Assembly: GCA_015066465.1 (NCBI GenBank) | Contig: SVOI01000007.1 | Coordinates: forward strand, 1 to 64,000 | Direction: 5' to 3' | Source: Oscillospiraceae bacterium | Lineage (GTDB): Bacteria; Bacillota; Clostridia; Oscillospirales; Acutalibacteraceae | DNA: 64,000 nucleotides | Shown: piece by piece, positions 1 to 10,768 of the stretch | Numbering within the stretch: position 1 is the stretch's first letter | Layout: every line of letters begins with the position of its first letter | The notes under the pieces: model-generated | What the model saw: only the letters and a program-made list of their open reading frames with translations | What the model was told of the DNA's origin: nothing | The model's database searches: none | Translations under genes and position numbers: made by a program

Positions 1-105
1 GTTGACGGTGCTCCTGCAACTCTTAAAGAAGCAGCTTCTAAAGAAGATGCTGAAGCAGCAAAAGCTAAGCTCGAAGAAGCTGGCGCAAAAGTTGAACTTA
101 AGTAA
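1..105 (+). CDS. rplL: 50S ribosomal protein L7/L12, C-terminal fragment (5' end outside window)
   Basis: Frame 1 reads [34 protein letters not shown], the typical L7/L12 C-terminus, just upstream of rpoB. Confidence 0.9.
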   Translation, partial: VDGAPATLKEAASKEDAEAAKAKLEEAGAKVELK

Positions 106-129
106 TTTAAGTTTAATAAAACAAATTCA

Positions 130-157
130 CTCGGTAGAGCAATCTACCGAGTTTTTT
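130..157 (+). terminator. Rho-independent terminator after rplL
   Basis: CTCGGTAGA-gcaa-TCTACCGAG followed by TTTTTT. Confidence 0.9.
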
Positions 158-170
158 GTTTGTGTAGGGG

Positions 171-413
171 ATGAGCTTTGCTATCCCGTCCAAGTACCTA
201 AAGTGCAAAAATTGCACTTTGGATTGCACTTTAGAAGAAAATGCAGTTTTAGCTGAAATAAAGATAGATTCAAAAATAACACAAAAGCAGATTGCAGAAA
301 AAATTGGCAAATCAGAAAGAACAGTAAAAACTATTATGAATTCCTTAGAAGAAAAAGGCATTATCTCCCGTGAGGGCGGTAAGCGTTTTGGCTACTGGAA
401 AGTGAATATTTAA
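171..413 (+). CDS. Small winged-helix/HTH protein; resembles the C-terminal wHTH of AlbA/Schlafen-type ATP-binding proteins, possibly a remnant
   Basis: KITQKQIAEKIGKSERTVKTIMNSLEEKGIISREGGKRFGYWKV; N-terminus not convincing. Confidence 0.5.
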   Translation: MSFAIPSKYLKCKNCTLDCTLEENAVLAEIKIDSKITQKQIAEKIGKSERTVKTIMNSLEEKGIISREGGKRFGYWKVNI

Positions 414-574
414 AAAAATAAAACCTACTGTGAATTTTTTTGAAATTTACAGTAGGTTTTTACGTTAATATTTTGGGGTTGTTTGAGGTTTCTAAAATGT
501 AGTCGATAGATACGTCGTAATAGTTTGAAAGTTTAATTAGATATACTTTAAATATAGTAGAGGATTTGTTGGGT

Positions 575-817
575 TTATTTGTTTTTTGGCAAAAAAGGAT
601 TTTCACCAGTCATAAAAAGTAAAGTAAGGAATTCATCTGGGTCAGGATAATTATCATTAAATTCATCATACCAAAAAGTTTTTGCATTTTCATCATTAGA
701 ATTATCAATTCGTTCTTTTAAATCTTCTATGTATTGGCAAACGGTTTCTTTTGCACCAATCATATCTGTATGGAAAGCTTTTGCAATTAAATAATAATGA
801 GTTTCAATCAAATTCAT
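575..817 (-). CDS. Hypothetical protein (80 aa)
   Basis: Intact ORF in the rplL-rpoB gap; no recognised family. Confidence 0.45.
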   Translation of the reverse strand: MNLIETHYYLIAKAFHTDMIGAKETVCQYIEDLKERIDNSNDENAKTFWYDEFNDNYPDPDEFLTLLFMTGENPFLPKNK

Positions 818-830
818 AATTCATTACATC

Positions 831-1043
831 CTAATCAAAATAAAATTTTGTTGTAATATATTTTTTTGTGTTAGTTGTGCTCCGTTGTTCTTTAAAACTT
901 TCAGCTTTTATTTTTTCTAATTCTTCATCGTTTATATTAATATATTCACATTTTTTGCATGTACCATTGTAATCTATTTCTGTTTCACCGCAAACACAGG
1001 CATTTTTAAAGTTATAAATACAGAATTTATTTTCACATCGCAT
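831..1043 (-). CDS. Small Cys-rich (putative zinc-binding) protein
   Basis: MRCENKFCIYNFKNACVCGETEIDYNGTCKKCEY; start moved from the 1121 ORF start to the internal Met. Confidence 0.5.
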   Translation of the reverse strand: MRCENKFCIYNFKNACVCGETEIDYNGTCKKCEYININDEELEKIKAESFKEQRSTTNTKKYITTKFYFD

Positions 1044-1061
1044 AATCTCACTCACCTTGAA

Positions 1062-1135
1062 TTGACATTCACTAAATGTCAATAATAAACTAATAATAAC
1101 ATATAATTTTACTATTGACAAGCACTAAATGTCAA
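1062..1135. promoter_or_regulatory. Pair of palindromic operator-like sites between divergent genes
   Basis: TTGACATTCACTAAATGTCAA (1062-1082) and TTGACAAGCACTAAATGTCAA (1115-1135). Confidence 0.7.
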
Positions 1136-1148
1136 AGAGGGTAGTTAT

Positions 1149-1388
1149 ATGTTTATTAATAAAACTTCTGATGGTTTAAATAATGTGTGTGGTAAGAATA
1201 TTTCGTTTTACCGCAATCAAATGAAACTTTCTCAACGAGAATTAGCAGATAAATTACAATTAGTCGGATTGGATATTGATAAAAATGCAATTCAACGAAT
1301 TGAGTGTGGCAAAAGGTTTGTTACCGATATTGAAATAATCGGGTTTACAAAAGTTTTTAATATTACGTTTGAAGAACTTTTAAAGTAA
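1149..1388 (+). CDS. XRE-family HTH transcriptional regulator
   Basis: GKNISFYRNQMKLSQRELADKLQLVGLDIDKNAIQRIECGKRFVTDIEI, HTH_3 pattern. Confidence 0.75.
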   Translation: MFINKTSDGLNNVCGKNISFYRNQMKLSQRELADKLQLVGLDIDKNAIQRIECGKRFVTDIEIIGFTKVFNITFEELLK

Positions 1389-1397
1389 TATATATTA

Positions 1398-1439
1398 TAT
1401 CTGTATTACAAATAAAAGTCAATATCTCGATTACAGATA
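1398..1439. promoter_or_regulatory. Pair of operator-like palindromes upstream of the second XRE gene
   Basis: TATCTGTATTACAAATA (1398-1414) and TATCTCGATTACAGATA (1423-1439), both variants of TATCTGTAWTACAGATA, centres 25 bp apart. Confidence 0.6.
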
Positions 1440-1466
1440 ACGCATAATAACTACGAGGTGGTTATT

Positions 1467-1682
1467 ATGCAATTTAAAAATCTTCGAGCTATTAGAGAAG
1501 ATAGAGATATAAAACAAAAGCAAGTAGCAGAAATACTCAATGTCTCACAAAATACTTATTCACAATATGAGACTGGCATAATTTCATTAACAGCAGAAGT
1601 TCTTATTAAGTTAGCTGACTATTATAATGTGAGTATTGATTATCTACTTGATAGAACTGATAATCCTAATTTTTTGAAGTGA
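1467..1682 (+). CDS. XRE-family HTH transcriptional regulator
   Basis: MQFKNLRAIREDRDIKQKQVAEILNVSQNTYSQYETG; SD-like GAGGTGG before ATG 1467. Confidence 0.8.
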   Translation: MQFKNLRAIREDRDIKQKQVAEILNVSQNTYSQYETGIISLTAEVLIKLADYYNVSIDYLLDRTDNPNFLK

Positions 1683-1695
1683 ATATATAAATGAC

Positions 1696-1742
1696 TTCTA
1701 TCATTTAAAGTTATGATTAACTTTAAATGATAGAATTTTTTT
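1696..1742 (+). terminator. Rho-independent terminator with long perfect stem
   Basis: TTCTATCATTTAAAGTTA-tgat-TAACTTTAAATGATAGAA-TTTTTTT, 18-bp stem. Confidence 0.9.
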
Positions 1743-1744
1743 AC

Positions 1745-1836
1745 CCCAACACCCTAACACCTAAACGGGCGACCACAGGTCTGCCCCTACTGACCACTGA
1801 CATACTGACCACTGACTTACTGACTCACTAACCACT
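1745..1836. repeat. Intergenic mosaic repeat: heptad-phased tandem repeat plus GGGCGACC..GGTCTGCCCCTAC block
   Basis: aacaccctaacacctaaacGGGCGACCACAGGTCTGCCCCTACtgaccactgacatactgaccactgacttactgactcactaacc. Confidence 0.7.
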
Positions 1837-1867
1837 AAAAATGAATTTTCAAGAAAAATTCATTTTT
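1837..1867. terminator. Terminator-like hairpin directly upstream of the rpoB promoter
   Basis: AAAAATGAATTTT-caaga-AAAATTCATTTTT perfect 13-bp inverted repeat. Confidence 0.6.
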
Positions 1868-1870
1868 CTC

Positions 1871-1899
1871 TTGACGAATTGAAAGTGTTGTGATATACT
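1871..1899 (+). promoter_or_regulatory. Sigma-A type promoter of rpoBC
   Basis: TTGACG - 17 nt - TATACT. Confidence 0.8.
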
Positions 1900-2088
1900 T
1901 GTAAAATCTATAATAATGGAATAGTGTCGCTAATCATATTTTGCTATTCTGTTATTGTGCAGAAGTAACAATTTACGCGTTTTAAATTTTACGTGTAAAA
2001 TTTTCCCAAGGTAAATTTGTTAAATATTTCTTTTTTCAGCTTAAATAGTGGAAAAAGAGTTAAAAATAGGAACGGAGTGATATAACTT

Positions 2089-5000
2089 ATGGCGAATGTG
2101 AAACCCGTAAAGCTTGGTAAGAATACCCGTATGAGTTTTGCTGAAATCAATGAGGTTATGGAAATGCCAAATCTTATTGAGGTTCAGAAGAATTCTTATA
2201 AGTGGTTTCTTGACACAGGTCTTAAAGAGGTTTTCCGTGATATTGATGAAATCACGGATTATTCGGGCAATCTTGTACTTAGCTTTGTAGATTACCGAAT
2301 GGACGAAAAGCCGAAGTACAGTGTGACTGAATGTAAGGAGAGAGATGCAACATATGCTGCTCCTTTAAGAGTTACAGTCAGACTTTACAACAAGGAAACA
2401 GGCGAGATTAAGGATAACGAGGTCTATATGGGTGACTTCCCAATTATGACTGACAGCGGTACTTTTGTTATCAATGGTGCTGAACGTGTTATCATTTCAC
2501 AGCTCGTTCGTTCCCCAGGTGTTTACTACGGCAATACATTTGACAAGAACGGTAAAAAGCTTTTCACAACAACTGTTATTCCTAACAGAGGTGCTTGGCT
2601 TGAGTATGAAACAGACCAGAACGATGTTTTCAACGTAAGAATTGATAAGAACAGAAAGCTTCCTATCACTACATTTATCAGAGCATTAGGTCTTAGCTCA
2701 AATGCTGAAATCCGTGAGTTCTTCGGTGATGATGACAGAATTGAAGCAACTCTCGAAAAAGATACAACTCAGAATACAGAAGAAGCTTTACTTGAAGTTT
2801 ACAAAAAGCTTCGTCCTGGTGAGCCACCAACACTCGAAACTGCTCAGGCTCATCTTGATGGTCTTTTCTTTGACCCACACAGATATGATATTTCAAGAGT
2901 TGGTCGTTATAAATACAATAAGAAGCTTGCTATTGAAGAAAGAATAGCAGGTGGAATTCTTGCTGCTCCTGTTTTTGACCCAATGACAGGCGAACTCCTT
3001 TTAGATGAAGGCGAAAAAATATCTAAAGAAATGGCTGAAAAAATCGACAGAGCTGGTGTAAAAGAAGTACTCCTCACTGTTGAAGAAAAAGTAGTTAAAG
3101 TTATTTCTAACGGTATGGTTGACCCAATGGATTTCGTAAAGGGCTTTACAGCAGAACAGCTCGAAGAAATCGCTATTAATGAAAAGGTATGCTTCAGCGT
3201 ACTCTCAGACCTCATTAATCAGTATGGCGACAGCGGTGAAGAGCTCTATGAAAAAATGAGAGAAAACTGCGACGCTCTTATTCCAAAAACTATCACAATT
3301 GATGATATTTTTGCTACTATCAACTATCTTAACTGCCTTGGCAATGAGCTCGGCACAACCGACGATATTGACCACCTTGGTAACCGTCGTATCCGTTCTG
3401 TTGGTGAACTCCTTCAGAACCAATTCAGAATTGGTTTCACAAGAATGGAAAGAGTTATTCGTGAAAGAATGACTCTTCAGGCACAAGAACCTGATAAAGC
3501 AACTCCTTCCGCACTTATTAATATCAGACCAGTTATTGCTGCAATTAAAGAGTTCTTTGGTTCATCTCCACTTTCACAGTTTATGGACCAGACAAACCCT
3601 CTTGCAGAGCTTACTCATAAGCGTAGACTTTCAGCACTCGGTCCTGGTGGTCTTTCTCGTGACCGCGCAGGCTTCGAAGTTCGTGACGTTCACTACAGCC
3701 ACTATGGTCGTATGTGTCCTATCGAAACTCCTGAAGGTCCTAACATCGGTCTTATTTCATATCTTGCAACATTCGCAAGAATTAACAAATACGGCTTTAT
3801 TGAAGCTCCTTTCCGTAAAATCGATAAGAAAACAGGTAAGGTTTTAGATGAAGTTGAATATATGACTGCTGACGTAGAAGACAACTACTGCGTTGCACAG
3901 GCTAACGAACCACTTGACAATGATGGTCACTTCATCAATGACCGTGTTACAGTTCGTTATCGTGACGAATTCAGAGAAGTTGCTCCTACAGTTGCTGATT
4001 ATATGGACGTTTCTCCAAAGATGGTATTCTCAGTTGCTACTGCAATGATTCCATTCCTTGAGAACGACGACGCGAACCGTGCACTCATGGGTTCTAACAT
4101 GCAGCGTCAGGCAGTTCCACTTCTTAAAACAGAATCTCCAATAGTTGGTACAGGTATGGAATACAAGGCTGCTGTAGATAGTGGTGTTGTTGTTCTTGCT
4201 AAACGTGCTGGTACAGTTTCTGCAGTAAGTGCAAAAACTGTTGAGGTTACAACTGATAAGGGCGAAGTTGATACTTATGACCTTATTAAGTTTATGCGTT
4301 CAAACCAGGGTACCTGTGTAAACCAACGTCCAGTTGTTGAAATCGGCGAAAAAGTAGAAGAGGGCACAGTTATTGCTGACGGTCCTGCTACTTCACAAGG
4401 TGAAATCTCTCTCGGTAAAAATGCCCTTGTTGGCTTTATGACCTGGGAAGGTTACAACTACGAAGACGCCGTTCTTCTTAACGAAAGACTTGTTCGTGAA
4501 GACGTTTATACATCTATTCATATTGAAGAGCATGAAGTAGAAGCAAGAGATACTAAACTCGGACCAGAAGAAATTACAAGAGATATTCCAAACGTTGGTG
4601 AAGATGCTCTTGCAAACCTTGATGAAGAGGGTATTATCCGTGTTGGTGCTGAGGTTCACTCAGGCGATATTCTTGTTGGTAAGGTTACACCAAAGGGTGA
4701 AACTGAGCTCACTCCAGAAGAAAGACTCTTAAGAGCTATCTTCGGTGAAAAAGCAAGAGAAGTTCGTGACTCATCTCTTCGTGTTCCACACGGTGAATAC
4801 GGCGTTGTTGTACAAGTTGAAGTATTCACAAGAGCAAACAGTGATGAATTAAATCCTGGTGTAAACAAGGTTGTTCGTTGCTACATCGCTCAGAAACGTA
4901 AAATCAGCGTTGGTGACAAGATGGCTGGTCGTCACGGTAACAAGGGTGTTGTTTCTCGTATTCTTCCTCAAGAAGATATGCCTTTCTTACCAGATGGTAC

Positions 5001-5829
5001 TCCACTTGACATCGTGCTTAACCCACTCGGTGTTCCATCTCGTATGAACATCGGTCAGGTTCTTGAAGTTCACTTAGGTTATGCAGCACGTGCGCTCGGC
5101 TTTAAGGTTATGACACCTGTATTCGACGGTGCTCACGAAAGCGATATCCGTGATTTACTCAGTGAAGCAGAACTTTCAACAGATGGTAAAACATGGCTTA
5201 CAGATGGTAGAACAGGTCGTCAGTTCGATAACCCTGTTACAGTTGGTGTCATGTATTACCTTAAGCTCCACCACCTTGTTGACGATAAGATTCACGCTCG
5301 TTCAACAGGTCCTTACTCACTCGTTACACAACAACCACTCGGCGGTAAAGCTCAGTTCGGTGGTCAGCGTTTCGGTGAAATGGAGGTTTGGGCACTCGAA
5401 GCTTACGGTGCAGCTTACACTCTTCAGGAAATTCTTACAGTTAAGTCTGACGACGTTGTTGGTCGTGTTAAGACTTATGAATCAATCGTTAAAGGTCTCA
5501 ACGTTCCAAAATCAGGCGTTCCAGAGTCATTCAAGGTTCTTATTAAAGAGCTTCAGTCTCTCGGTCTTGATATTCGTGTACTCGACAAAGACAATAACGA
5601 AATTGATTTAAAACAGAACTTTGATGATGAAATCAATCTTCCAAACGTTGACGATGAAGCATTCAGTAACGTTAATGATGCCGAAGGCGCAGAAGGCTAT
5701 GGTATTAAAGACGAGGATGGCGAAGACTACGTTCCAGAAACAGAAGACGAAGACTTCGGCTTTGATGACGAATTCGGCTACGAAGATGACGGTGATGACT
5801 TCGGTTACACCGACGATATGGACGAATAA
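2089..5829 (+). CDS. rpoB: DNA-directed RNA polymerase subunit beta
   Basis: 1246 aa; RpoB motifs such as [39 protein letters not shown]. Confidence 0.99.
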   Translation: MANVKPVKLGKNTRMSFAEINEVMEMPNLIEVQKNSYKWFLDTGLKEVFRDIDEITDYSGNLVLSFVDYRMDEKPKYSVTECKERDATYAAPLRVTVRLYNKETGEIKDNEVYMGDFPIMTDSGTFVINGAERVIISQLVRSPGVYYGNTFDKNGKKLFTTTVIPNRGAWLEYETDQNDVFNVRIDKNRKLPITTFIRALGLSSNAEIREFFGDDDRIEATLEKDTTQNTEEALLEVYKKLRPGEPPTLETAQAHLDGLFFDPHRYDISRVGRYKYNKKLAIEERIAGGILAAPVFDPMTGELLLDEGEKISKEMAEKIDRAGVKEVLLTVEEKVVKVISNGMVDPMDFVKGFTAEQLEEIAINEKVCFSVLSDLINQYGDSGEELYEKMRENCDALIPKTITIDDIFATINYLNCLGNELGTTDDIDHLGNRRIRSVGELLQNQFRIGFTRMERVIRERMTLQAQEPDKATPSALINIRPVIAAIKEFFGSSPLSQFMDQTNPLAELTHKRRLSALGPGGLSRDRAGFEVRDVHYSHYGRMCPIETPEGPNIGLISYLATFARINKYGFIEAPFRKIDKKTGKVLDEVEYMTADVEDNYCVAQANEPLDNDGHFINDRVTVRYRDEFREVAPTVADYMDVSPKMVFSVATAMIPFLENDDANRALMGSNMQRQAVPLLKTESPIVGTGMEYKAAVDSGVVVLAKRAGTVSAVSAKTVEVTTDKGEVDTYDLIKFMRSNQGTCVNQRPVVEIGEKVEEGTVIADGPATSQGEISLGKNALVGFMTWEGYNYEDAVLLNERLVREDVYTSIHIEEHEVEARDTKLGPEEITRDIPNVGEDALANLDEEGIIRVGAEVHSGDILVGKVTPKGETELTPEERLLRAIFGEKAREVRDSSLRVPHGEYGVVVQVEVFTRANSDELNPGVNKVVRCYIAQKRKISVGDKMAGRHGNKGVVSRILPQEDMPFLPDGTPLDIVLNPLGVPSRMNIGQVLEVHLGYAARALGFKVMTPVFDGAHESDIRDLLSEAELSTDGKTWLTDGRTGRQFDNPVTVGVMYYLKLHHLVDDKIHARSTGPYSLVTQQPLGGKAQFGGQRFGEMEVWALEAYGAAYTLQEILTVKSDDVVGRVKTYESIVKGLNVPKSGVPESFKVLIKELQSLGLDIRVLDKDNNEIDLKQNFDDEINLPNVDDEAFSNVNDAEGAEGYGIKDEDGEDYVPETEDEDFGFDDEFGYEDDGDDFGYTDDMDE

Positions 5830-5872
5830 TTAGTGTTCTGTAAAATTAATTAGGAAGAAGGGTAATTCATAT

Positions 5873-8800
5873 ATGGCATACGCTTCAAAAGTTGAAACAA
5901 TTGAAGATAATAACATAGATTTTGAATCAATAAAAATCGGTCTTGCTTCACCTGAACAGATCAGAGAATGGTCATACGGTGAGGTTAAGAAGCCGGAAAC
6001 AATTAACTACCGTACCCTTAAACCAGAAAGAGATGGTCTTTTCTGCGAGAAGATTTTCGGACCTACAAAGGACTGGGAATGTCATTGCGGTAAGTACAAG
6101 AGAATCCGTTATAAAGGTAAGGTTTGTGAACGTTGCGGCGTTGAAATCACAAAAAATAAGGTTAGACGTGAAAGAATGGGTCACATTGAACTTGCTGCAC
6201 CTGTTTCTCACATCTGGTATTTCAAGGGTACACCTTCAAGAATGGGTCTTATGCTTGATATATCACACCGTGACCTTGAAAAAGTTCTTTATTTTGCTAA
6301 ATATATTGTTATTGATCCAGGTGATACTCCACTTGAAAAATACCAGATTCTTAGCGATAAAGAATACGACGATATGGTATTAAGATATGATGCTGATTCA
6401 TTCAAAGCTGGTATGGGTGCTGAAGCAATTCAGACACTTCTCTCAGAAATTGATGTTGATGCAATGTGCGAGTCATTAAAGGCTGAGCTCGAAGATGCTG
6501 CTGGTCAGAAGAAAATCAGACTTCTTAAGAGACTTGAAGTAGCAGAAGCATTCCGTTCATCTGGCAACCGCCCAGAATGGATGATTCTTGATGCTATTCC
6601 AGTTATTCCACCAGATATTCGTCCTATGGTTCAGTTAGATGGTGGTAGATTTGCAACATCTGACTTAAATGACCTCTACAGACGTGTTATTAACAGAAAC
6701 AACCGTCTCCAGAAGCTTCTTGAACTTGGTGCTCCTGAAATCATTATCCGTAATGAAAAGAGAATGTTACAAGAAGCAGTTGACGCTCTTATCGATAACG
6801 GCAGACGTGGCAGACCTGTTACAGGTCCTAACAACCGTGCTTTAAAATCCCTTTCAGATATGCTCAAAGGTAAGCAGGGTCGTTTCCGTCAGAACCTTTT
6901 AGGTAAACGTGTTGACTACTCTGGTCGTTCAGTTATCGTTGTTGGTCCTGAACTCAAGCTTTATCAGTGCGGTCTTCCTAAAGAAATGGCTCTTGAACTC
7001 TTTAAGCCATTCGTTATGAAACGTCTTTGGGAACTCGGTATTGCTAATAATATTAAATCTGCTCGTAAGATGGTAGAAAGAGCTCGTCCAGAAGTTTGGG
7101 ATGCTCTCGAAATCGTTATCAAAGACCATCCGGTTATGCTTAACCGTGCTCCTACACTCCACAGACTTGGTATTCAGGCATTTGAACCAATCCTTGTTGA
7201 AGGTAGAGCAATTAAACTTCACCCACTCGTTTGTACAGCTTTCAACGCTGACTTCGACGGTGACCAGATGGCTGTTCACGTACCACTTTCAGCAGAAGCA
7301 CAGGCAGAAGCTCGCTTCTTAATGCTTGCTGCTAACAACCTTCTTAAACCTTCAGATGGTAAGCCTGTTGTTGTTCCTACACAGGATATGATTCTTGGTT
7401 GCTATTATCTTACATTTATTAAGCCAGATGAAATTGGTAATGGTAAGGTATTCAGAAACCTTGATGAAGCTATTATGGCTTATGATGAAGGCGACGTTGG
7501 TCTTCATGCTCCAATTAAAATTCGTATGACTAAAACAGTTGACGGTGTTACACATACAAAGCTTGTTGAAACTACTCTTGGTAGAGTTATGTTCAACGAA
7601 CCAATCCCTCAGGATTTAGGCTTTGTTGACAGAAGCAATCCAGATAATCTCTTTGCTCTTGAAATTGACAAGCTCGTTAATAAGAAAGAGTTAGGTAAGA
7701 TTATTGAACGTTGTATACGTGTTCACGGTACAGCAAAATCTGCTGAAGTTCTTGATGCTGTTAAAGCACAGGGTTATAAGTATTCAACACGAAGCGGTAT
7801 TACTGTTGCTGTTTGTGATGCTACAATCCCTGAAAAGAAAGCTCAGTATCTTGCTGAAACTGAAGCAAAAATTGATGTTATCAATGAAAACTATGAATTT
7901 GGTTTCCTTAGTGACCAAGACCGTTCACGTAGCATAATCAAAGCTTGGGAAGAATGTACAAAGAACGTTTCTGCAGAGCTTCGTAATGCTATGGACCCAT
8001 ACAACCCAATCTTTATGATGCTCGACTCTGGTGCCCGTGGTTCTGACTCACAGCTCCGTCAGTTAGCAGGTATGCGTGGTCTTATTGCTAACACAGCAGG
8101 TAAAACTATCGAAATCCCAATCAGAGCTAACTATCGTGAAGGTCTTAATATTATTGAATATTTCATTTCTTCACGTGGTGCTCGTAAAGGTCTTGCCGAT
8201 ACAGCTCTTCGTACTGCTGACTCTGGTTATCTTACAAGACGTCTTGTTGACGTTTCTCAGGAATGTATCATTCGTGAAGAAGATTGCCACTGTCACGACG
8301 GTCTCGAAGTTTATGATATCAAAGATGGTAATGATATTATCGAACCATTGGAAGAAAGACTTACAGGCAGATATCTTCTTGAAGACTTCAATGAAGGTGG
8401 CGTAGTAGTAAGTAAGGATGAAATGCTTACAGATGCTAAAGCAGCCGAAGTTGCAAAGGTTGTTAATTCAAGAGAGAATGCTGAAGACAGAAAAATTAAA
8501 ATCCGTTCACTTCTTACTTGTGAATCTGAACATGGTGTTTGTATTAAGTGCTATGGTAGAAACCTTGCAACAGCAGGTCCTGTTACTGTTGGTGAAGCAG
8601 TTGGTATTATCGCTGCTCAGTCAATCGGTGAACCTGGTACACAGCTTACCATGAGAACATTCCACACCGGTGGTGTTGCTTCTTCTGCCGATATTACACA
8701 GGGTCTTCCACGTGTTGAAGAACTCTTTGAAGGTAGAAAGCCAAAGACACTTGCAATGCTCAGTGAAATCTCAGGTGTTGTTTCATTTGAAGAAATCAAA

Positions 8801-9520
8801 AAGAGTAAGCACGTTGTTGTTACTGGTGAAGATGACGTTAAGAAATATCTTATTCCTTACGATGCAAGACTTTGCCCTGAAATTGTTGAAGGCGCTCACA
8901 TCAAACAGGGTCAACATCTTACAGAAGGTGCTGTTAACCCACACGATGTTCTTGCAGTTCTCGGCGTAGATGCAGTTCACAATTATCTTATTAAAGAAGT
9001 TCAGATGACTTACCGTATGCAAGGTGTTGATATCAACGACAAGCATATCGAGGTTATCGTTCGTCAGATGATGCGTAAAGTAAAAGTTGAAGAGCCAGGC
9101 TCAACAGATTTACTTCAGGGTACATCAGTTGAAAAGAGAGAGCTTAAGGCTGCAAACAAAGCTGCTAAAGCAAGATGTGAAGCAACAGGTGAGGAATTCG
9201 TTCCTGCAACATATTCACCAGTTCTTCTCGGTATTACAAAAGCTTCTCTTGCTACTGAGTCATTCCTTTCAGCAGCATCATTCCAGGAAACAACTAAGGT
9301 TCTTACAGATGCAGCTATTCGTGGTAAGGTTGACCCACTCCTTGGTCTTAAAGAAAATGTTATCATTGGTAAACTTCTTCCATCAGGTACTGGTATGAAG
9401 TGCTACAATGAAGTCGACATTGTTTCTACAGAACCAAAAATTTCAGAAGAAGTTTTAACTGATAGTAGCTTTTCTGAAATAATGGAAGCAGTTAGTGCAA
9501 CAGAAGAACAAGCAGAGTGA
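5873..9520 (+). CDS. rpoC: DNA-directed RNA polymerase subunit beta'
   Basis: 1215 aa; zinc finger [22 protein letters not shown] and catalytic [12 protein letters not shown]. Confidence 0.99.
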   Translation: MAYASKVETIEDNNIDFESIKIGLASPEQIREWSYGEVKKPETINYRTLKPERDGLFCEKIFGPTKDWECHCGKYKRIRYKGKVCERCGVEITKNKVRRERMGHIELAAPVSHIWYFKGTPSRMGLMLDISHRDLEKVLYFAKYIVIDPGDTPLEKYQILSDKEYDDMVLRYDADSFKAGMGAEAIQTLLSEIDVDAMCESLKAELEDAAGQKKIRLLKRLEVAEAFRSSGNRPEWMILDAIPVIPPDIRPMVQLDGGRFATSDLNDLYRRVINRNNRLQKLLELGAPEIIIRNEKRMLQEAVDALIDNGRRGRPVTGPNNRALKSLSDMLKGKQGRFRQNLLGKRVDYSGRSVIVVGPELKLYQCGLPKEMALELFKPFVMKRLWELGIANNIKSARKMVERARPEVWDALEIVIKDHPVMLNRAPTLHRLGIQAFEPILVEGRAIKLHPLVCTAFNADFDGDQMAVHVPLSAEAQAEARFLMLAANNLLKPSDGKPVVVPTQDMILGCYYLTFIKPDEIGNGKVFRNLDEAIMAYDEGDVGLHAPIKIRMTKTVDGVTHTKLVETTLGRVMFNEPIPQDLGFVDRSNPDNLFALEIDKLVNKKELGKIIERCIRVHGTAKSAEVLDAVKAQGYKYSTRSGITVAVCDATIPEKKAQYLAETEAKIDVINENYEFGFLSDQDRSRSIIKAWEECTKNVSAELRNAMDPYNPIFMMLDSGARGSDSQLRQLAGMRGLIANTAGKTIEIPIRANYREGLNIIEYFISSRGARKGLADTALRTADSGYLTRRLVDVSQECIIREEDCHCHDGLEVYDIKDGNDIIEPLEERLTGRYLLEDFNEGGVVVSKDEMLTDAKAAEVAKVVNSRENAEDRKIKIRSLLTCESEHGVCIKCYGRNLATAGPVTVGEAVGIIAAQSIGEPGTQLTMRTFHTGGVASSADITQGLPRVEELFEGRKPKTLAMLSEISGVVSFEEIKKSKHVVVTGEDDVKKYLIPYDARLCPEIVEGAHIKQGQHLTEGAVNPHDVLAVLGVDAVHNYLIKEVQMTYRMQGVDINDKHIEVIVRQMMRKVKVEEPGSTDLLQGTSVEKRELKAANKAAKARCEATGEEFVPATYSPVLLGITKASLATESFLSAASFQETTKVLTDAAIRGKVDPLLGLKENVIIGKLLPSGTGMKCYNEVDIVSTEPKISEEVLTDSSFSEIMEAVSATEEQAE

Positions 9521-9579
9521 TTAAAAATCACGAAAAGTTGTGCATTTTAACGATTTTAAAAATTAATCTTTGTTAAGTG

Positions 9580-9608
9580 TTGACAAAGTCGTTTTAAAAT
9601 GGTAAATT
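9580..9608 (+). promoter_or_regulatory. Promoter of the str operon
   Basis: TTGACA - 17 nt - TAAATT. Confidence 0.7.
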
Positions 9609-9623
9609 TATTCTTGCATGTGT

Positions 9624-9645
9624 GGGAGAAGGTGCGCCTTCTCCC
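9624..9645 (+). promoter_or_regulatory. Leader hairpin upstream of rpsL
   Basis: GGGAGAAGG-TGCG-CCTTCTCCC, not followed by a U-run. Confidence 0.6.
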
Positions 9646-9678
9646 TGCAGATATAATTAATTTTCGGAGGTGAAATAC

Positions 9679-10101
9679 TTGCCAACATTTAATCAGCTCG
9701 TACGCAACGGAAGAGAGACTCTTGAAAAGAAGTCAAAAGCTCCAGCACTCGGTAAAGGTCTTAACTCAAAGAAAAATGTTCTTACTGACAACAACTCTCC
9801 ACAGAAGAGAGGCGTTTGCACAGTTGTTAAGACTGACACACCTAAGAAGCCTAACTCAGCGCTTCGTAAGCTTGCCAGAGTTCGTCTCACAAATGGTATT
9901 GAAGTTTCTGCTTACATTCCAGGCGTGGGTCACAACTTACAAGAGCACAGCGTGGTACTTATCCGTGGTGGTCGTGTTAAGGACCTTCCTGGTGTTCGTT
10001 ACCACATCATTAGAGGTACACTTGATGCTCAAGGTGTTGCCAACAGGATGCAATCTCGTTCAAAATACGGTGCAAAGCGTCCAAAGCAAGCAGCAAAATA
10101 A
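9679..10101 (+). CDS. rpsL: 30S ribosomal protein S12
   Basis: [12 protein letters not shown]...; likely TTG start at 9679 (SD CGGAGGTG overlaps the GTG at 9670). Confidence 0.97.
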   Translation: MPTFNQLVRNGRETLEKKSKAPALGKGLNSKKNVLTDNNSPQKRGVCTVVKTDTPKKPNSALRKLARVRLTNGIEVSAYIPGVGHNLQEHSVVLIRGGRVKDLPGVRYHIIRGTLDAQGVANRMQSRSKYGAKRPKQAAK

Positions 10102-10273
10102 TTTTGTAGCTTGATTTATTTGAAGGACAATCTTCTTGCAGGCTGAATTTATTCAACCAATGGTAAGTATATAACCTATTATTATAGAGTTGTAACACCT
10201 CCATTGGCGCCACGGGAAGCAACGTCACTCGAGTACCTATGATATCATTATAATTATGAAGGAGGGAAGCGAA

Positions 10274-10744
10274 GTGCCAAGAAGAGGCCAGATAGCAAAA
10301 CGTGATGTTTTGCCAGATCCGCTTTACAACTCTAAGCTTGTTACAAGGCTTATTAACAATGTTATGTATGATGGTAAAAAAGGTGTCGCACAAAAAATCG
10401 TTTACGACGCTTTCGATATCATCGCAGAGCAAACAGGTAAAGAACCATTAGAAGTTTTCGAGGCTGCTATGGAAAATGTTATGCCTGTTCTCGAAGTTAA
10501 AGCACGCCGTGTTGGTGGTGCAACATACCAAGTTCCGATTGATGTTCGTCCAGAGAGACGTCAGACACTCGGTCTTCGTTGGATTACTCTTTATTCACGT
10601 CAACGTTCAGAAAAGACAATGAAAGAAAGACTTGCTAACGAAATTTTAGATGCAGTTAACTCACAGGGTTCTGCATTCAAAAAGAGAGAAGATACACACA
10701 AGATGGCAGAAGCAAACAAGGCTTTTGCACATTTCAGATGGTAA
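10274..10744 (+). CDS. rpsG: 30S ribosomal protein S7
   Basis: (V)[39 protein letters not shown] start 10274 after AAGGAGG. Confidence 0.97.
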   Translation: MPRRGQIAKRDVLPDPLYNSKLVTRLINNVMYDGKKGVAQKIVYDAFDIIAEQTGKEPLEVFEAAMENVMPVLEVKARRVGGATYQVPIDVRPERRQTLGLRWITLYSRQRSEKTMKERLANEILDAVNSQGSAFKKREDTHKMAEANKAFAHFRW

Positions 10745-10768
10745 TCATCTATTTATTCGGAGGATATT

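Noticed and set aside
2693-9398. Many antisense and alternate-frame ORFs (60-160 aa) inside rpoB/rpoC
   Set aside because: Fully contained in highly conserved genes, low-complexity Leu/Ser-rich translations, no independent start signals.
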